Source of the DNA: Hymenobacter volaticus
Lineage (GTDB): Bacteria; Bacteroidota; Bacteroidia; Cytophagales; Hymenobacteraceae
Length of the DNA: 64,000 nt
Direction of reading: 5' to 3'
Assembly: GCF_022921055.1 (NCBI RefSeq)
Contig: NZ_CP095061.1
Span: 659,501 to 723,500 of the forward strand
Made by a program: the position numbers and the translations under genes. A model generated the notes under the pieces. The model worked only from the letters and a program-made list of their open reading frames with translations, had not been told where the DNA came from and ran no database searches. The stretch's first letter is position 1, and each line of letters begins with the position of its first letter. Positions 19,234 to 28,029 of the stretch are shown here, one piece after another.

Positions 19234-20643
19234 TTACAGAATTCCGCTCAGAATACCCGGTAGCACACCAAGCACCACCGTCAGTAGGGCTAGTAGCAGC
19301 AGTGCCCCGGACTGGAAACCGCCTACTCGTATAGGTTCGGCAGTATCGGCGTCCGCGTCGCGCATGTACATGGCAATGATGGGGCGCAGGTAGTAGTAGA
19401 TGCTAATCATCGACATAACTACCGCAAACACCACCAGGCCAATATGCCCGTTCTCTACGGCTGCCGAGAAGATGAAAAACTTCCCAAAGAAACCACCAGT
19501 TAATGGAATGCCCGCCAAAGAAAGCATAGCTACCGTCATCACGAAAGCCAGCAGCGGATTGGTTTTAGCCAGACCGTTTAGTCCGTCATAGTCTTCGCGC
19601 ATCCGCTGCTCAGATACCTGCTTCAATACCCCAAAAGCGGCCACCGTAGCCAGTGAATAAGCCAGCGAATAGAAGAAGATACCGTTGGCCGAAGCACCCT
19701 CTAATTGCCCATTGAATGCCACTAGCCCAATGAGTAGATAGCCCGCGTGCGACACACTGGAATAAGCCAGCATCCGCTTGGCACTAGTTTGTGCTACGGC
19801 GCCTATGTTGCCAATAGCCAAAGTAAGCACGCACATAGCCGTTAGTGTAGGCAGCCAAAGCCCCTGCGCCGAGGCAGCCGGGAAAGCTTGCACCAATAGC
19901 TTCAGGAACGCTGCGAAACCAGCCGTTTTCACCACTGTGCTCATGAAAGCAGTGAAGAAGGTAGGAGTGCCCTCGTACACATCAGGAGTCCAGAAGTGGA
20001 AAGGAGCGGCCGACACCTTGAAACCAATGCCAATAAGCATCATCAGCATTCCGATGTACAGCATTGGCGTAAGCGAAGCATTGACCGGATTTTGCACGGC
20101 AAAGCTGATGTTTTTCAACTCGAAAGTGCCCGTGGCACCGTATACCAGCGCCATACCGAAGAGCAGGATGCCCGTGGCAAACGCGCCCATCAGGAAATAC
20201 TTCAGGGCGGCTTCGTTGGAACGCAAATTGGTTTTCTCGGCGCCGGCTACCACGTACATAGCCACGCTCAGGATTTCAATGCCCAAGAACAGCATCAGCA
20301 AGTGGTTGTAGGCCACCATCATAATGGCCCCAACTAGCGAAAAAATCAGCAGCGAGTAGTATTCAGCCAGATTGGCTTGCCCGTCGCGCACGTATTTTTC
20401 GGAGAAGGGAATCAGCAGCAGCGCCGTCAACACCACGATGCCCGTGAAGGCCACCGAGAAGTTGTCAACGATAAGCATATCATTGAAAAACGACTGTGGT
20501 CCGCCGTTCCAGTCGATGAAGTTCACGGTAAGTACCGTGCCCAACATGAGCATAGCGGCCGGCAGAAGTATCCGGTTGGAGCGCAGGAACCCTAGAAATA
20601 GGTTGCCGAGGCCAAAAACAGAAAGAAGAACGATTGAAATCAT
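19234..20643 (-). CDS. nuoN: NADH-quinone oxidoreductase subunit N
   Basis: 469 residues if started at the ATG at 20643 (MISIVLLSVFGLG); a TTG two codons earlier is also possible. It is one of the three antiporter-like proton-pumping subunits of complex I, with about 14 membrane helices. The proton channel lysines sit in conserved helices such as FKVSAAPFHFWTPDVYEG and KRMLAYSSVSHAGYLL. It is the last gene of the nuoK-L-M-N block, 99 bp after nuoM. Confidence 0.95.
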   Translation of the reverse strand: MISIVLLSVFGLGNLFLGFLRSNRILLPAAMLMLGTVLTVNFIDWNGGPQSFFNDMLIVDNFSVAFTGIVVLTALLLIPFSEKYVRDGQANLAEYYSLLIFSLVGAIMMVAYNHLLMLFLGIEILSVAMYVVAGAEKTNLRSNEAALKYFLMGAFATGILLFGMALVYGATGTFELKNISFAVQNPVNASLTPMLYIGMLMMLIGIGFKVSAAPFHFWTPDVYEGTPTFFTAFMSTVVKTAGFAAFLKLLVQAFPAASAQGLWLPTLTAMCVLTLAIGNIGAVAQTSAKRMLAYSSVSHAGYLLIGLVAFNGQLEGASANGIFFYSLAYSLATVAAFGVLKQVSEQRMREDYDGLNGLAKTNPLLAFVMTVAMLSLAGIPLTGGFFGKFFIFSAAVENGHIGLVVFAVVMSMISIYYYLRPIIAMYMRDADADTAEPIRVGGFQSGALLLLALLTVVLGVLPGILSGIL

Positions 20644-20742
20644 GGTCAAACTGTAACACCAACGTGTAGGTGGCGAATCATGAAACTATGTCGTGGCAGC
20701 CGTGGCAACTTGCGTAGCCGGGCTACCAGCTTAAAGTTGGCG

Positions 20743-22212
20743 TTACCTCTTCACCACCTCACTCAAGATATTCATCACGCTGCCTTCCGACAGGTGCAGG
20801 AACGTGTTCGGGAACAAGCCAATCCAGAAGACCAGCACAATCAGCGGCACCAGTACCACTAGCTCGGCGCCAGTCAGGTCGGTGATGGTAGCAGAGAACG
20901 ACGAATCGGGTCCGAGCATCACGCGCTGAAACATACGCAGCAAGTACACAGCCGCCAAAATGATGGTAATGCCGGCTACAGCGCCCATCCACGCATTGTA
21001 TTGATATACGCCGCCGAGCAGCAGAAATTCACCCACAAACCCATTGGTGAGCGGCAAGGCCACCGTACCGAGTAGTAGGACCAGGAAGCACACCGTCAGG
21101 ACGGGTGTCTGGCGGGTGAGTCCGCCTAGGTCCGGAATCATGCGGGTATTAGTGCGGCGCTCGATGCAGTCGGCTATGAAGAACATACCTACCACGTTCA
21201 CGCCGTGAGCCAGCATCTGAATGCTAGCACCTTGCAAACCAATTTGGGTGAGCGAGAACACGCCCGCCGCCATCAGCCCAACGTGCGAGAGGGAAGAGTA
21301 AGCAATGAGGCGCTTCACGTCTTGCTGCCGAATTGCAATGATAGCGCCGTAGATGATACCAATAATCGACAAGATCAGCACCAGGTTCTGCCACTGACTC
21401 ACGCCCAACGGCACCACCGGCAGCAACCAACGCATGCAGCCATAAATACCCATTTTCAGCATGATGCCCGAAAGCAGCATCGTAGCCGGGGCCGGCGACT
21501 CGGTGTAGGTGTCCGGCTGCCACGTGTGGAATGGGAAGACCGGCATCTTCACGGCAAAAGCCGCAAAAATCAACCAGAACAACCACGACTGTTCCTGCGC
21601 GCTTAAGGTCAGGTTGTAGAACGAGGCTAGTTCGGAATTGTGAGCGGCGAGGCCATTGGCAGCCGGACCGGTTTGGAAGTAGAGGTACACAAACGCGGCC
21701 AGCATAAACAGCGAACCGACAATGGTGTAAAGAAAAAACTTGAACGTGATGCGGGCTCGGTTTACACCACCCCACACGCCAGCCAAGAAGTAGATCGGAA
21801 TCAAGGCAACTTCCCAAAAGAAGTAGAACAGAAACGCATCCTGCGCCGTGAACACGCCCACCAAACCTGTTTCCATGAACAGTACCAGCGCGTAGAATGC
21901 CGAGGCATTCTCGAAGTTCCGACGGTACGAGGCCAGCAGAATCAGCGGCACCAGAAACGTTGTCAGTAGCACCAATAGCAAGCTCAGCCCGTCCATTCCC
22001 ACATGGAAGTTGATACCTGCAGAAGCTATCCAGGGCAGGTTCGACGAGAATTGTCCGGAGTTACCACCGTTGAAAGTAACAGCTGCGAAAACCGCCAGTA
22101 CGAATTCGATCAGCGCCGCGCCAAACGCTGCCACCCGGGCAGCACTGCCTTTAAAGAAGTGCAGTAGCAGGGCGGCCGCCACGGGCCAGAGTAGGAGGAG
22201 AACTGTGAGCAT
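20743..22212 (-). CDS. nuoM: NADH-quinone oxidoreductase subunit M
   Basis: 489 residues, about 14 membrane helices. An antiporter-like proton-pumping subunit of complex I, identified by FFWEVALIPIYFLAGVWGG (with the essential glutamate), VKMPVFPFHTWQPDTYTESP and DVKRLIAYSSLSHVGLM. It follows nuoL after a 132-bp gap and precedes nuoN. Confidence 0.96.
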   Translation of the reverse strand: MLTVLLLLWPVAAALLLHFFKGSAARVAAFGAALIEFVLAVFAAVTFNGGNSGQFSSNLPWIASAGINFHVGMDGLSLLLVLLTTFLVPLILLASYRRNFENASAFYALVLFMETGLVGVFTAQDAFLFYFFWEVALIPIYFLAGVWGGVNRARITFKFFLYTIVGSLFMLAAFVYLYFQTGPAANGLAAHNSELASFYNLTLSAQEQSWLFWLIFAAFAVKMPVFPFHTWQPDTYTESPAPATMLLSGIMLKMGIYGCMRWLLPVVPLGVSQWQNLVLILSIIGIIYGAIIAIRQQDVKRLIAYSSLSHVGLMAAGVFSLTQIGLQGASIQMLAHGVNVVGMFFIADCIERRTNTRMIPDLGGLTRQTPVLTVCFLVLLLGTVALPLTNGFVGEFLLLGGVYQYNAWMGAVAGITIILAAVYLLRMFQRVMLGPDSSFSATITDLTGAELVVLVPLIVLVFWIGLFPNTFLHLSEGSVMNILSEVVKR

Positions 22213-22344
22213 TAGGTAAGCAAGTTGTTCAGGCGACGGTGGGAACGAAAAGCAACAATAGCTTTCCTGTCAGCAGAATTTGGTTTTAGAGCGAAACGAA
22301 GGACATACAGCCTGTAAAACCGTACGCATCATCCAGCTATGATT

Positions 22345-24285
22345 TTAAAACTTACCGGAGTTTAAAGCTAGTATCAGTACAATGCCGATTACCATTAGGA
22401 TCAGGTAAGTCTCTACCGAGCCGGTTTGTACGTTGCGTAGGAGCCGTCCGCCTCCCATGGTAAGGCGGCCAAAGCCGTTAACTACCGGGTCGATAACGCC
22501 TTGCTCTACGTAGCGGTAAAACCAGTTCGACAGAATCATAATCGGCCGTACAAACAGTGCGTTGTACAACTCGTCGATGTAATACTTGTGATAAACCACG
22601 CTTTCAGGAGCCGAACGTTGCGCGTCATCCTCGGCAGGCCGCACGCCGCGGCTCACGTACTGCACGTACGCCAAAATGATACCTAGTACGCCAGCGCCCA
22701 CCGAGAGGCCGATAAGCATGTATTCCGTGGCGTGGTCAACTTCGGCACCGAATGCAGCGGGATTAAGGCGCTGCGAGTACGTGAAGAGCGGCGCGAGGTA
22801 GTCAGCCAGGTAGCCACGGCCCAATACCAGCGGTGCGTTCATGAAACCACCGATGGCCGCTAGAATAGCGAGAATGATGAGCGGCAGCGTCATGGAAGCT
22901 GGCGACTCGTGCAAGTGGTGCTTCTGCTCTTCAGTGCCCCGGAACTCGCCGAAGAAGGTGAGGAACAGCAGGCGGAACATGTAGAAAGCCGTCAGGAAGG
23001 CCGTGAATAAGCCGATAGCGTACAGCACCTTGCTATGCTCGTAGGCGTGCAGCAGGATTTCGTCTTTCGAAAAGAAGCCCGAGAAAGGCGGGATGCCCGC
23101 AATGGCGAGACAGCCAATTAGGAAGGTAATGAACGTAATAGGTAGCGCCTTGCGCAGGCCACCCATACGGCGCATGTCCTGCTCGTTGCTCATGGCGTGA
23201 ATTACGGAGCCCGCGCCCAAGAACATCAACGCCTTAAAGAAAGCGTGCGTCAAGACGTGAAACAGGCTGGTGCTGTACCCCATCACGCCCAAGGCCAGGA
23301 ACATATAACCCAACTGCGAAACGGTGGAATATGCCAGTACTTTCTTGATGTCGTTTTGGGCCAGGCCAATGGTAGCTGCAAATAGTGCCGTAGCGGCACC
23401 AATGATGGCAACAACTTCCAACGTTTGGGGTGCCAGTGTGAATAGAACGTTGGCGCGTAGTATCATATAGATGCCCGCTGTAACCATGGTTGCCGCGTGA
23501 ATCAGGGCCGATACCGGGGTAGGGCCGGCCATGGCGTCGGGTAGCCAGGTGTAGAGTGGCAACTGGGCCGATTTACCCATGGCACCCACGAAAAGCAGCA
23601 GCGTAATGGCCGTCACGACGGTCGTGCCAATTTGCATGGCCGAGGCCTTCTGAAACACTTCGGCGTACTGAACTGAGTCGAAGGTGAGGTAAATCAGGAA
23701 GATGCCGAGCAGGAAGCCAAGGTCACCGATACGGTTGATGATGAAGGCTTTCTTGGCGGCGTTGTTGTAGTTGGTGTTCTTGTTCCAGAAACCGATGAGC
23801 AGGTAGGAGCAGAGCCCCACGCCTTCCCAACCAATAAATAAAATCACGAAGTTGGCACCGAGTACCAGCACCAACATGCTGAATACGAACAGGTTTAAGA
23901 AGCTGAAAAACTTGCCCACGTTCTCGTCGTGGTGCATGTAGCCGATGCTGTACACGTGAATCAGGAACCCGACGCCCGTCACGAGCAGCAGCATAATCAA
24001 GCTCAGCTGGTCGATCTGGTAGGAGAAAGGAACCTGCATCGAGCCGACCGAAATCCAATCGAACAGCGTGACGGTGTACTGATACTGGAAATTCAGAAAC
24101 AGAAACACCGAAATCAGGAACGAGCCGAGCACTGTGGCGCTGCCAAGTACGCCAGCTACCGTGCCCGAGAGGCGCTTGTTCAGCAACCCATTGATGAGAA
24201 AGCCCAAGAAAGGCAGCAGCGGAATCAGCACGTACAGAAAAGTGGAGTACGGGGCGCTGGCGGCAGGTAGAACGGTTTCTTGCAT
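22345..24285 (-). CDS. nuoL: NADH-quinone oxidoreductase subunit L
   Basis: 646 residues, about 16 membrane helices; the largest antiporter-like subunit at the distal end of the complex I arm. Marked by LFIGWEGVGLCSYLLIGFW, SAQLPLYTWLPDAMAGPTP and NDIKKVLAYSTVSQLGYMF. The C-terminal lateral helix HL that spans the pumping subunits is represented by the last 100 residues (VYHKYYIDELYNALFVRP, then TYLILMVIGIVLILAL). It lies between nuoK and nuoM on one strand. Confidence 0.97.
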   Translation of the reverse strand: MQETVLPAASAPYSTFLYVLIPLLPFLGFLINGLLNKRLSGTVAGVLGSATVLGSFLISVFLFLNFQYQYTVTLFDWISVGSMQVPFSYQIDQLSLIMLLLVTGVGFLIHVYSIGYMHHDENVGKFFSFLNLFVFSMLVLVLGANFVILFIGWEGVGLCSYLLIGFWNKNTNYNNAAKKAFIINRIGDLGFLLGIFLIYLTFDSVQYAEVFQKASAMQIGTTVVTAITLLLFVGAMGKSAQLPLYTWLPDAMAGPTPVSALIHAATMVTAGIYMILRANVLFTLAPQTLEVVAIIGAATALFAATIGLAQNDIKKVLAYSTVSQLGYMFLALGVMGYSTSLFHVLTHAFFKALMFLGAGSVIHAMSNEQDMRRMGGLRKALPITFITFLIGCLAIAGIPPFSGFFSKDEILLHAYEHSKVLYAIGLFTAFLTAFYMFRLLFLTFFGEFRGTEEQKHHLHESPASMTLPLIILAILAAIGGFMNAPLVLGRGYLADYLAPLFTYSQRLNPAAFGAEVDHATEYMLIGLSVGAGVLGIILAYVQYVSRGVRPAEDDAQRSAPESVVYHKYYIDELYNALFVRPIMILSNWFYRYVEQGVIDPVVNGFGRLTMGGGRLLRNVQTGSVETYLILMVIGIVLILALNSGKF

Positions 24286-24377
24286 CTATAGTAATGGCTA
24301 AATGGCTGCTTAGCTGTCCTGTTAAAGGTAGGCCACGAATGACCTGCCACTTAACAAAAAGCTATTCAGCCATCAAC

Positions 24378-24710
24378 TTAGAACTTCAGTCGATTTAATA
24401 GATTGACGTCGGTGTTTTGCAGGTTTCGGTAAATCATGACGATAATGGCCAAACCCACAGCTACTTCGGCGGCGGCTACAGCCATGATGAAAAACACGAA
24501 CACCTGCCCATTTGCATCGGAGCGGTAGGCCGCAAAGGCGGTGAGCAGCACGTTTACGGCGTTGAGCATCAGCTCTACACACATAAAGATGATGATAGCA
24601 TTACGCCGGGTGAGCACCCCAAGCACGCCGATGGCAAAAAGCGCCGTGGCGAAGAAGACGTAGTATTGAAGCGGAACCGTTTGAATAACCTGCGGTATGT
24701 TCTGATCCAT
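24378..24710 (-). CDS. nuoK: NADH-quinone oxidoreductase subunit K
   Basis: 110 residues from the ATG at 24710 (MDQNIPQVIQTV), which gives the normal NuoK size; the longer open frame upstream covers a promoter-like box. Three membrane helices with the conserved membrane glutamates: FMCVELMLNAVNVLL and VAAAEVAVGLAIIV. This subunit couples quinone chemistry to proton pumping. It is the first gene of the separate nuoKLMN block, with nuoJ about 2.2 kb away across an inserted gene group. Confidence 0.95.
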   Translation of the reverse strand: MDQNIPQVIQTVPLQYYVFFATALFAIGVLGVLTRRNAIIIFMCVELMLNAVNVLLTAFAAYRSDANGQVFVFFIMAVAAAEVAVGLAIIVMIYRNLQNTDVNLLNRLKF

Positions 24711-25010
24711 GCGGGGCAGTTGACGGCGAAATGAAGCGGCAGGCAGAAGCGCAGCCGTAGTGAATTGGCTGGCAAAGGTATCCTGAAAATTGGAAAACGC
24801 CACCCTTAAATCGGGTCCTCGGCTCAGACAGTTGTGGGATTAGTGCGCTTTTAATCTGTATTTAAAGGGTAGAGCAGTCGGATTGTTGAGGTAAGAGCCG
24901 ACGGAGCCACTCAGTACGGAAGCGAGGGTAGCGCAAGGCACCGACTGCTTATTTCAAAAAGTGCAGGGATAATGAAGTATTTTCCAGCCTCGTCCGTCTG
25001 TGTTAGCAGA
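24711..25010. other. Intergenic region between divergent nuoK and sigma factor genes
   Basis: No gene is supported here. The only clear element is the minus-strand TACCTTTG box for nuoK. No clear promoter for the sigma factor gene is visible. Confidence 0.5.
24773..24780 (-). promoter_or_regulatory. Probable -7 box for nuoKLMN
   Basis: TACCTTTG on the minus strand matches TAnnTTTG and is identical to the box before nuoA. It would start transcription about 56 bases before the nuoK ATG. No good TTTG is seen at -33. Confidence 0.5.
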
Positions 25011-25613
25011 ATGGAAACGCTACCCCTCACCATGACGCTACCGATGACGGCCGGCCACCAGGACCAGCAGATACAGGAGGCTGTGCGCGCACAGCGCGGC
25101 CGGCTGCTGCAGTTCATCCGTCGCCGCATCCCCGATCCCGCCGAGGCGGAAGACGTCTTGCAAGACGTCTTTGCCGAACTCGTAGAAAGCTACCGCGTGC
25201 TCAAGCCGGTAGAGCAGGCTGCGGCCTGGCTGTTCCGTGTGGCCCGCAACAAAATCACGGACCTCTACCGCCGCAAAAAAACCACTTCTCTCGAAGACGA
25301 GTTGACCCGCAACTTCTCTGCCGACGAAGAAAACTCTCTGCTGCTCGCCGATATTCTGCCCGCTCCCGACGATGCCCCAGAAAACCGGCTGCTTCGCGAG
25401 ACGCTCATGGAAGCGTTATCCGACGCACTGGCCGAACTACCCGCCGCTCAACGAGAAGTTTTTATTTGGCACGAGCTAGAAGAAAAAACTTTCCGCGAGA
25501 TGGAAGAGGAAACAGGAGTGCCGCTTAAAACCTTAATTTCCCGCAAGCACTACGCCGTGCAACACCTGCGCAAGCGCCTGCAAAAGCTTTACACCGAACT
25601 GTTCACTGACTAA
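25011..25613 (+). CDS. RNA polymerase ECF-type sigma-70 family factor
   Basis: 200 residues from the ATG at 25011 (METLPLTMTLPM); an upstream in-frame ATG adds 13 unlikely residues. Region 2 (LLQFIRRRIPDPAEAEDVLQDVFAE, then AAAWLFRVARNKITDLYRR) binds the -10 element; region 4 (LPAAQREVFIWHELEEKTF, EMEEETGVPLKTLISRKHY) binds the -35 element. No anti-sigma gene is adjacent; a small membrane protein gene follows on the same strand. It lies between nuoJ and nuoK and faces away from both, so it breaks the complex I cluster. Confidence 0.9.
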   Translation: METLPLTMTLPMTAGHQDQQIQEAVRAQRGRLLQFIRRRIPDPAEAEDVLQDVFAELVESYRVLKPVEQAAAWLFRVARNKITDLYRRKKTTSLEDELTRNFSADEENSLLLADILPAPDDAPENRLLRETLMEALSDALAELPAAQREVFIWHELEEKTFREMEEETGVPLKTLISRKHYAVQHLRKRLQKLYTELFTD

Positions 25614-25629
25614 ATCCTTCTTTGAGACA

Positions 25630-25732
25630 CGTCCCGCAGCGCTTGTAGAAGCCTCTCGCATGCGGACGCCTAGAACGGTTCACAATTTGCACACCTGCGA
25701 GAGGCTTCCTTCGTCAGTACGACGTTTTTAGA
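25630..25732. repeat. Diverged relative of the interspersed palindrome
   Basis: Perfect 13-bp core arms GAAGCCTCTCGCA (25648-25660) and TGCGAGAGGCTTC (25696-25708), with flanks resembling the arms of the 1.9-kb and 60.7-kb elements (ends near GTCC and ACGACGTT). It sits between the sigma factor gene and the gene after it, where it may end or attenuate the transcript. Confidence 0.6.
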
Positions 25733-25743
25733 AACCCCACATT

Positions 25744-26124
25744 ATGAATCGCTCTTCTTGGCTGCTTCGCGGCCTTAAATTCGCTCTCTTAGGAATCTTG
25801 TTTGTGGCCGCTATTGGCTTCATTACAATGAGTCTCTGGAACTGGCTCGTTCCCGACCTCTTCAATGGTCCCTTTATTACATTTCCTCAAACTCTAGGCT
25901 TGCTGTTGCTGACCCGCATCTTGTTCGGTGGCTTCAACAAAAGCGGGCGCGCCGGGGCTTGGAGCCGCCGCCGCAGAATGATGCGTGAGAAGATGGAGTC
26001 CCGCATGGCCAGTCTTTCTCCTGAAGAACAAGAGAAGTTCCGCCAGAAAATGCACGCTACCTGCAGCGCCCCCGCTTGGATGCGTCGCTCGGCACCTGAA
26101 GAACCACAGAAAGTCTCCGTATAA
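25744..26124 (+). CDS. Small membrane protein downstream of the sigma factor
   Basis: 126 residues. Two membrane segments (LKFALLGILFVAAIGFITM and FPQTLGLLLLTRILFGGF) followed by a basic, charged cytoplasmic tail (RRRRMMREKMESRMASLSPE, EQEKFRQKM). The small size, membrane anchoring and position right after an ECF sigma gene make it a candidate regulator of that sigma factor, but it lacks a recognisable anti-sigma domain. Function unknown. Confidence 0.72.
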   Translation: MNRSSWLLRGLKFALLGILFVAAIGFITMSLWNWLVPDLFNGPFITFPQTLGLLLLTRILFGGFNKSGRAGAWSRRRRMMREKMESRMASLSPEEQEKFRQKMHATCSAPAWMRRSAPEEPQKVSV

Positions 26125-26126
26125 CA

Positions 26127-26172
26127 CAAAACGAAAGCGGCCCCTAGTTCATTAGGGGCCGCTTTCGTTTTG
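26127..26172. terminator. Bidirectional terminator between convergent genes
   Basis: Perfect 20-bp arms (CAAAACGAAAGCGGCCCCTA and complement) with a six-base loop; A-rich and T-rich ends on both sides. Confidence 0.85.
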
Positions 26173-26182
26173 CGTTATATAT

Positions 26183-26785
26183 TTAACGCAAATAGTGCGC
26201 CGTTAGGATGATGCCGTATATCCAGAAATTATAAAGCAGCGTGTATACTAAGCCATAACACAAGCTCACGCTAAATCGGCCTTTACACATGCTAGAATGA
26301 CGGAAGACGAGGCGTAATGACCGAAAAAACACCCAATAAAGCATACTGACAAACACCAGTAGCACACCCCAAGCAATAGCTGCAAAACACCACAGTAAAA
26401 ATATTGCTACTACAGCGGCTATCAGCCAAAGAAGCAATGCTATGATTACACCTCCACATCCTTCACCAGCATCTAGATTAACGTCGGGTAGATCTAAGCC
26501 TACATCTGCAAAGCTTTCAGGAAAAGGTCCCCGCTTAATGTAATCCATTAGATTACTCATATCGTTACGCAGCTTCACGCCTTCATAAAGCCCTACGGTT
26601 ATGAAGGATAAGAAAGCTGTTGAAAGAATGGTTAACGAAATAAGTGATTCCTTGAAAATGCTCCATTCCTGTCGTAACCCTATAAACCAAACAGCCAACG
26701 ATGTGAGAGTGGCAATAGAAATAGTAGTATAGAATACTTTCTTAGAAGGTAGTCTCATATAATGCTTACCCGAGTAATAGAGCAA
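26183..26785 (-). CDS. Unrecognised membrane protein, about 200 residues
   Basis: I do not recognise a family. The start may be at 26785 (MLYYSGKHYMRL) or at the internal Met at 26758. Four to five membrane helices are visible: FYTTISIATLTSLAVWFIG, LISLTILSTAFLSFITVG, VIIALLLWLIAAVVAIFLLW and the C-terminal YTLLYNFWIYGIILTAHYL. A short soluble stretch (FADVGLDLPDVNLDAGEGCG) separates the first and second pairs. It lies between two strong terminators, so it is a separate unit inside the nuo locus. Confidence 0.65.
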   Translation of the reverse strand: MLYYSGKHYMRLPSKKVFYTTISIATLTSLAVWFIGLRQEWSIFKESLISLTILSTAFLSFITVGLYEGVKLRNDMSNLMDYIKRGPFPESFADVGLDLPDVNLDAGEGCGGVIIALLLWLIAAVVAIFLLWCFAAIAWGVLLVFVSMLYWVFFRSLRLVFRHSSMCKGRFSVSLCYGLVYTLLYNFWIYGIILTAHYLR

Positions 26786-26806
26786 GGTGAAAATAGCTGT
26801 AAAACG

Positions 26807-26839
26807 AAAAGCGGCAACTGATTATCAGTTGCCGCTTTT
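26807..26839 (-). terminator. Terminator after nuoJ
   Basis: Perfect 16-bp arms (AAAAGCGGCAACTGAT and complement) around one base, just after the nuoJ stop at 26861 on the minus strand. It would end the nuoA-J transcript. Confidence 0.8.
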
Positions 26840-26860
26840 TACTGTATTAGAATACTATAC

Positions 26861-27370
26861 TTAGAAATTCCGCTCTCCAGTTTCACGCTTGCCTAGCATT
26901 ACGGCTCCTACCATAGCTACTAAGAGCAGAATAGAAGCCAGCTCGAACGGTAGTTTGTAGGTGGTGAACAACACCATACCGAGCTTATCCACCATTCCAA
27001 TCTGCGAGTCGAATGTAGTGCCGTTTACGGCGGGTAGTTGGATGTCTCGCAACGCCACAATCATAATGACGAACAACGAGCCACCGGCAATGGCCGCCGC
27101 AATTTTAGCTAATGCTGGCTTGTGGGGCTCCGTGTCCACGTTCAGATTCAGAAACATAATCACGAACAGGAATAGCACCATAATGGCGCCGGCGTACACG
27201 ATAATGTTAACGGCCGCCAAGAACTGCGCGTTCAGCAACAAGTAGTGTCCTGAGAGCGAGAAGAACGTCAGAATCAGAAACAGCACGCTGTGTATCGGAT
27301 TCTTGGCAAACACCACGCCCAGCGCGCTTAGCAGCGCTACAAAGGACAGAAAGAGGAATATTGGAGACAT
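26861..27370 (-). CDS. nuoJ: NADH-quinone oxidoreductase subunit J
   Basis: 169 residues from the ATG at 27370 (MSPIFLFLSFVALLSALG); the open frame upstream adds a charged non-homologous stretch. Five membrane helices with the typical NuoJ core HSVLFLILTFFSLSGHYLLL and VNIIVYAGAIMVLFLFVIM, whose pi-bulge helix takes part in coupling. It is the last gene of the nuoA-J block and is followed by a terminator rather than by nuoK. Confidence 0.95.
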   Translation of the reverse strand: MSPIFLFLSFVALLSALGVVFAKNPIHSVLFLILTFFSLSGHYLLLNAQFLAAVNIIVYAGAIMVLFLFVIMFLNLNVDTEPHKPALAKIAAAIAGGSLFVIMIVALRDIQLPAVNGTTFDSQIGMVDKLGMVLFTTYKLPFELASILLLVAMVGAVMLGKRETGERNF

Positions 27371-27438
27371 TGCAGATGTTTTTTGTTGCCTTGAGCCCAC
27401 GAAGTCTTTCGCGCTGCTCAAGACAACAAATGTAGTAG

Positions 27439-28017
27439 TTACGCCGGTTGCTGAACCATCTTGTTGCGGAGAGCTTCGGCCTGCTCTGGCGTGAGCTGGA
27501 TGCCACGCTCCGAACGTTTCGACGGATCAACTGGCTCTACGAGGCGGTCTTTGCCGTAGATGAACTCGTCGCGCTCGAAGCGTGGCGGGGCCATTTTATC
27601 GGCTTGGAGATACACGGCAGCTTTCGGGCAGGCTTCTTCGCAGAGGCCGCAGAAGATGCAGCGCAGCATGTTCACTTCGTAGCTGATGGCGTACTTCTCT
27701 TCGCGGTAGAGACCTTCTTCGCCTTTTTTCCGCTCGCCAGCTACCATTGTAATGGCTTCGGCGGGGCAGGCTACGGCACAAAGGCCACAGGCCGTGCACC
27801 GCTCCCGGCCCTGCTCATCGCGCTTAAGCACGTGCAAGCCGCGGAAGATAGGGGAGAAAGGACGCACCTCTTCGGGGTACCGCACAGTGGCCTTCTTCAT
27901 GAAGAAGTGGCGCATCGTGATGCTCAGACCCTGGAAGATAGCCGGCAAATACGCCCGCTCCGCCAGTGTCATCGGCTTCTTTTCTAGTTTCTTGGCTCTA
28001 TTGGTGAGAGGCTGCAT
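27439..28017 (-). CDS. nuoI: NADH-quinone oxidoreductase subunit I
   Basis: 192 residues. Holds the two tetranuclear iron-sulfur clusters N6a and N6b through the paired motifs CTACGLCAVACP and CIFCGLCEEACP, which pass electrons from the NuoG arm to NuoB. An amphipathic N-terminal region anchors it to the membrane arm. It lies 12 bp after nuoH, in one operon. Confidence 0.96.
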   Translation of the reverse strand: MQPLTNRAKKLEKKPMTLAERAYLPAIFQGLSITMRHFFMKKATVRYPEEVRPFSPIFRGLHVLKRDEQGRERCTACGLCAVACPAEAITMVAGERKKGEEGLYREEKYAISYEVNMLRCIFCGLCEEACPKAAVYLQADKMAPPRFERDEFIYGKDRLVEPVDPSKRSERGIQLTPEQAEALRNKMVQQPA

Positions 28018-28029
28018 GAGTCAGTTCAA

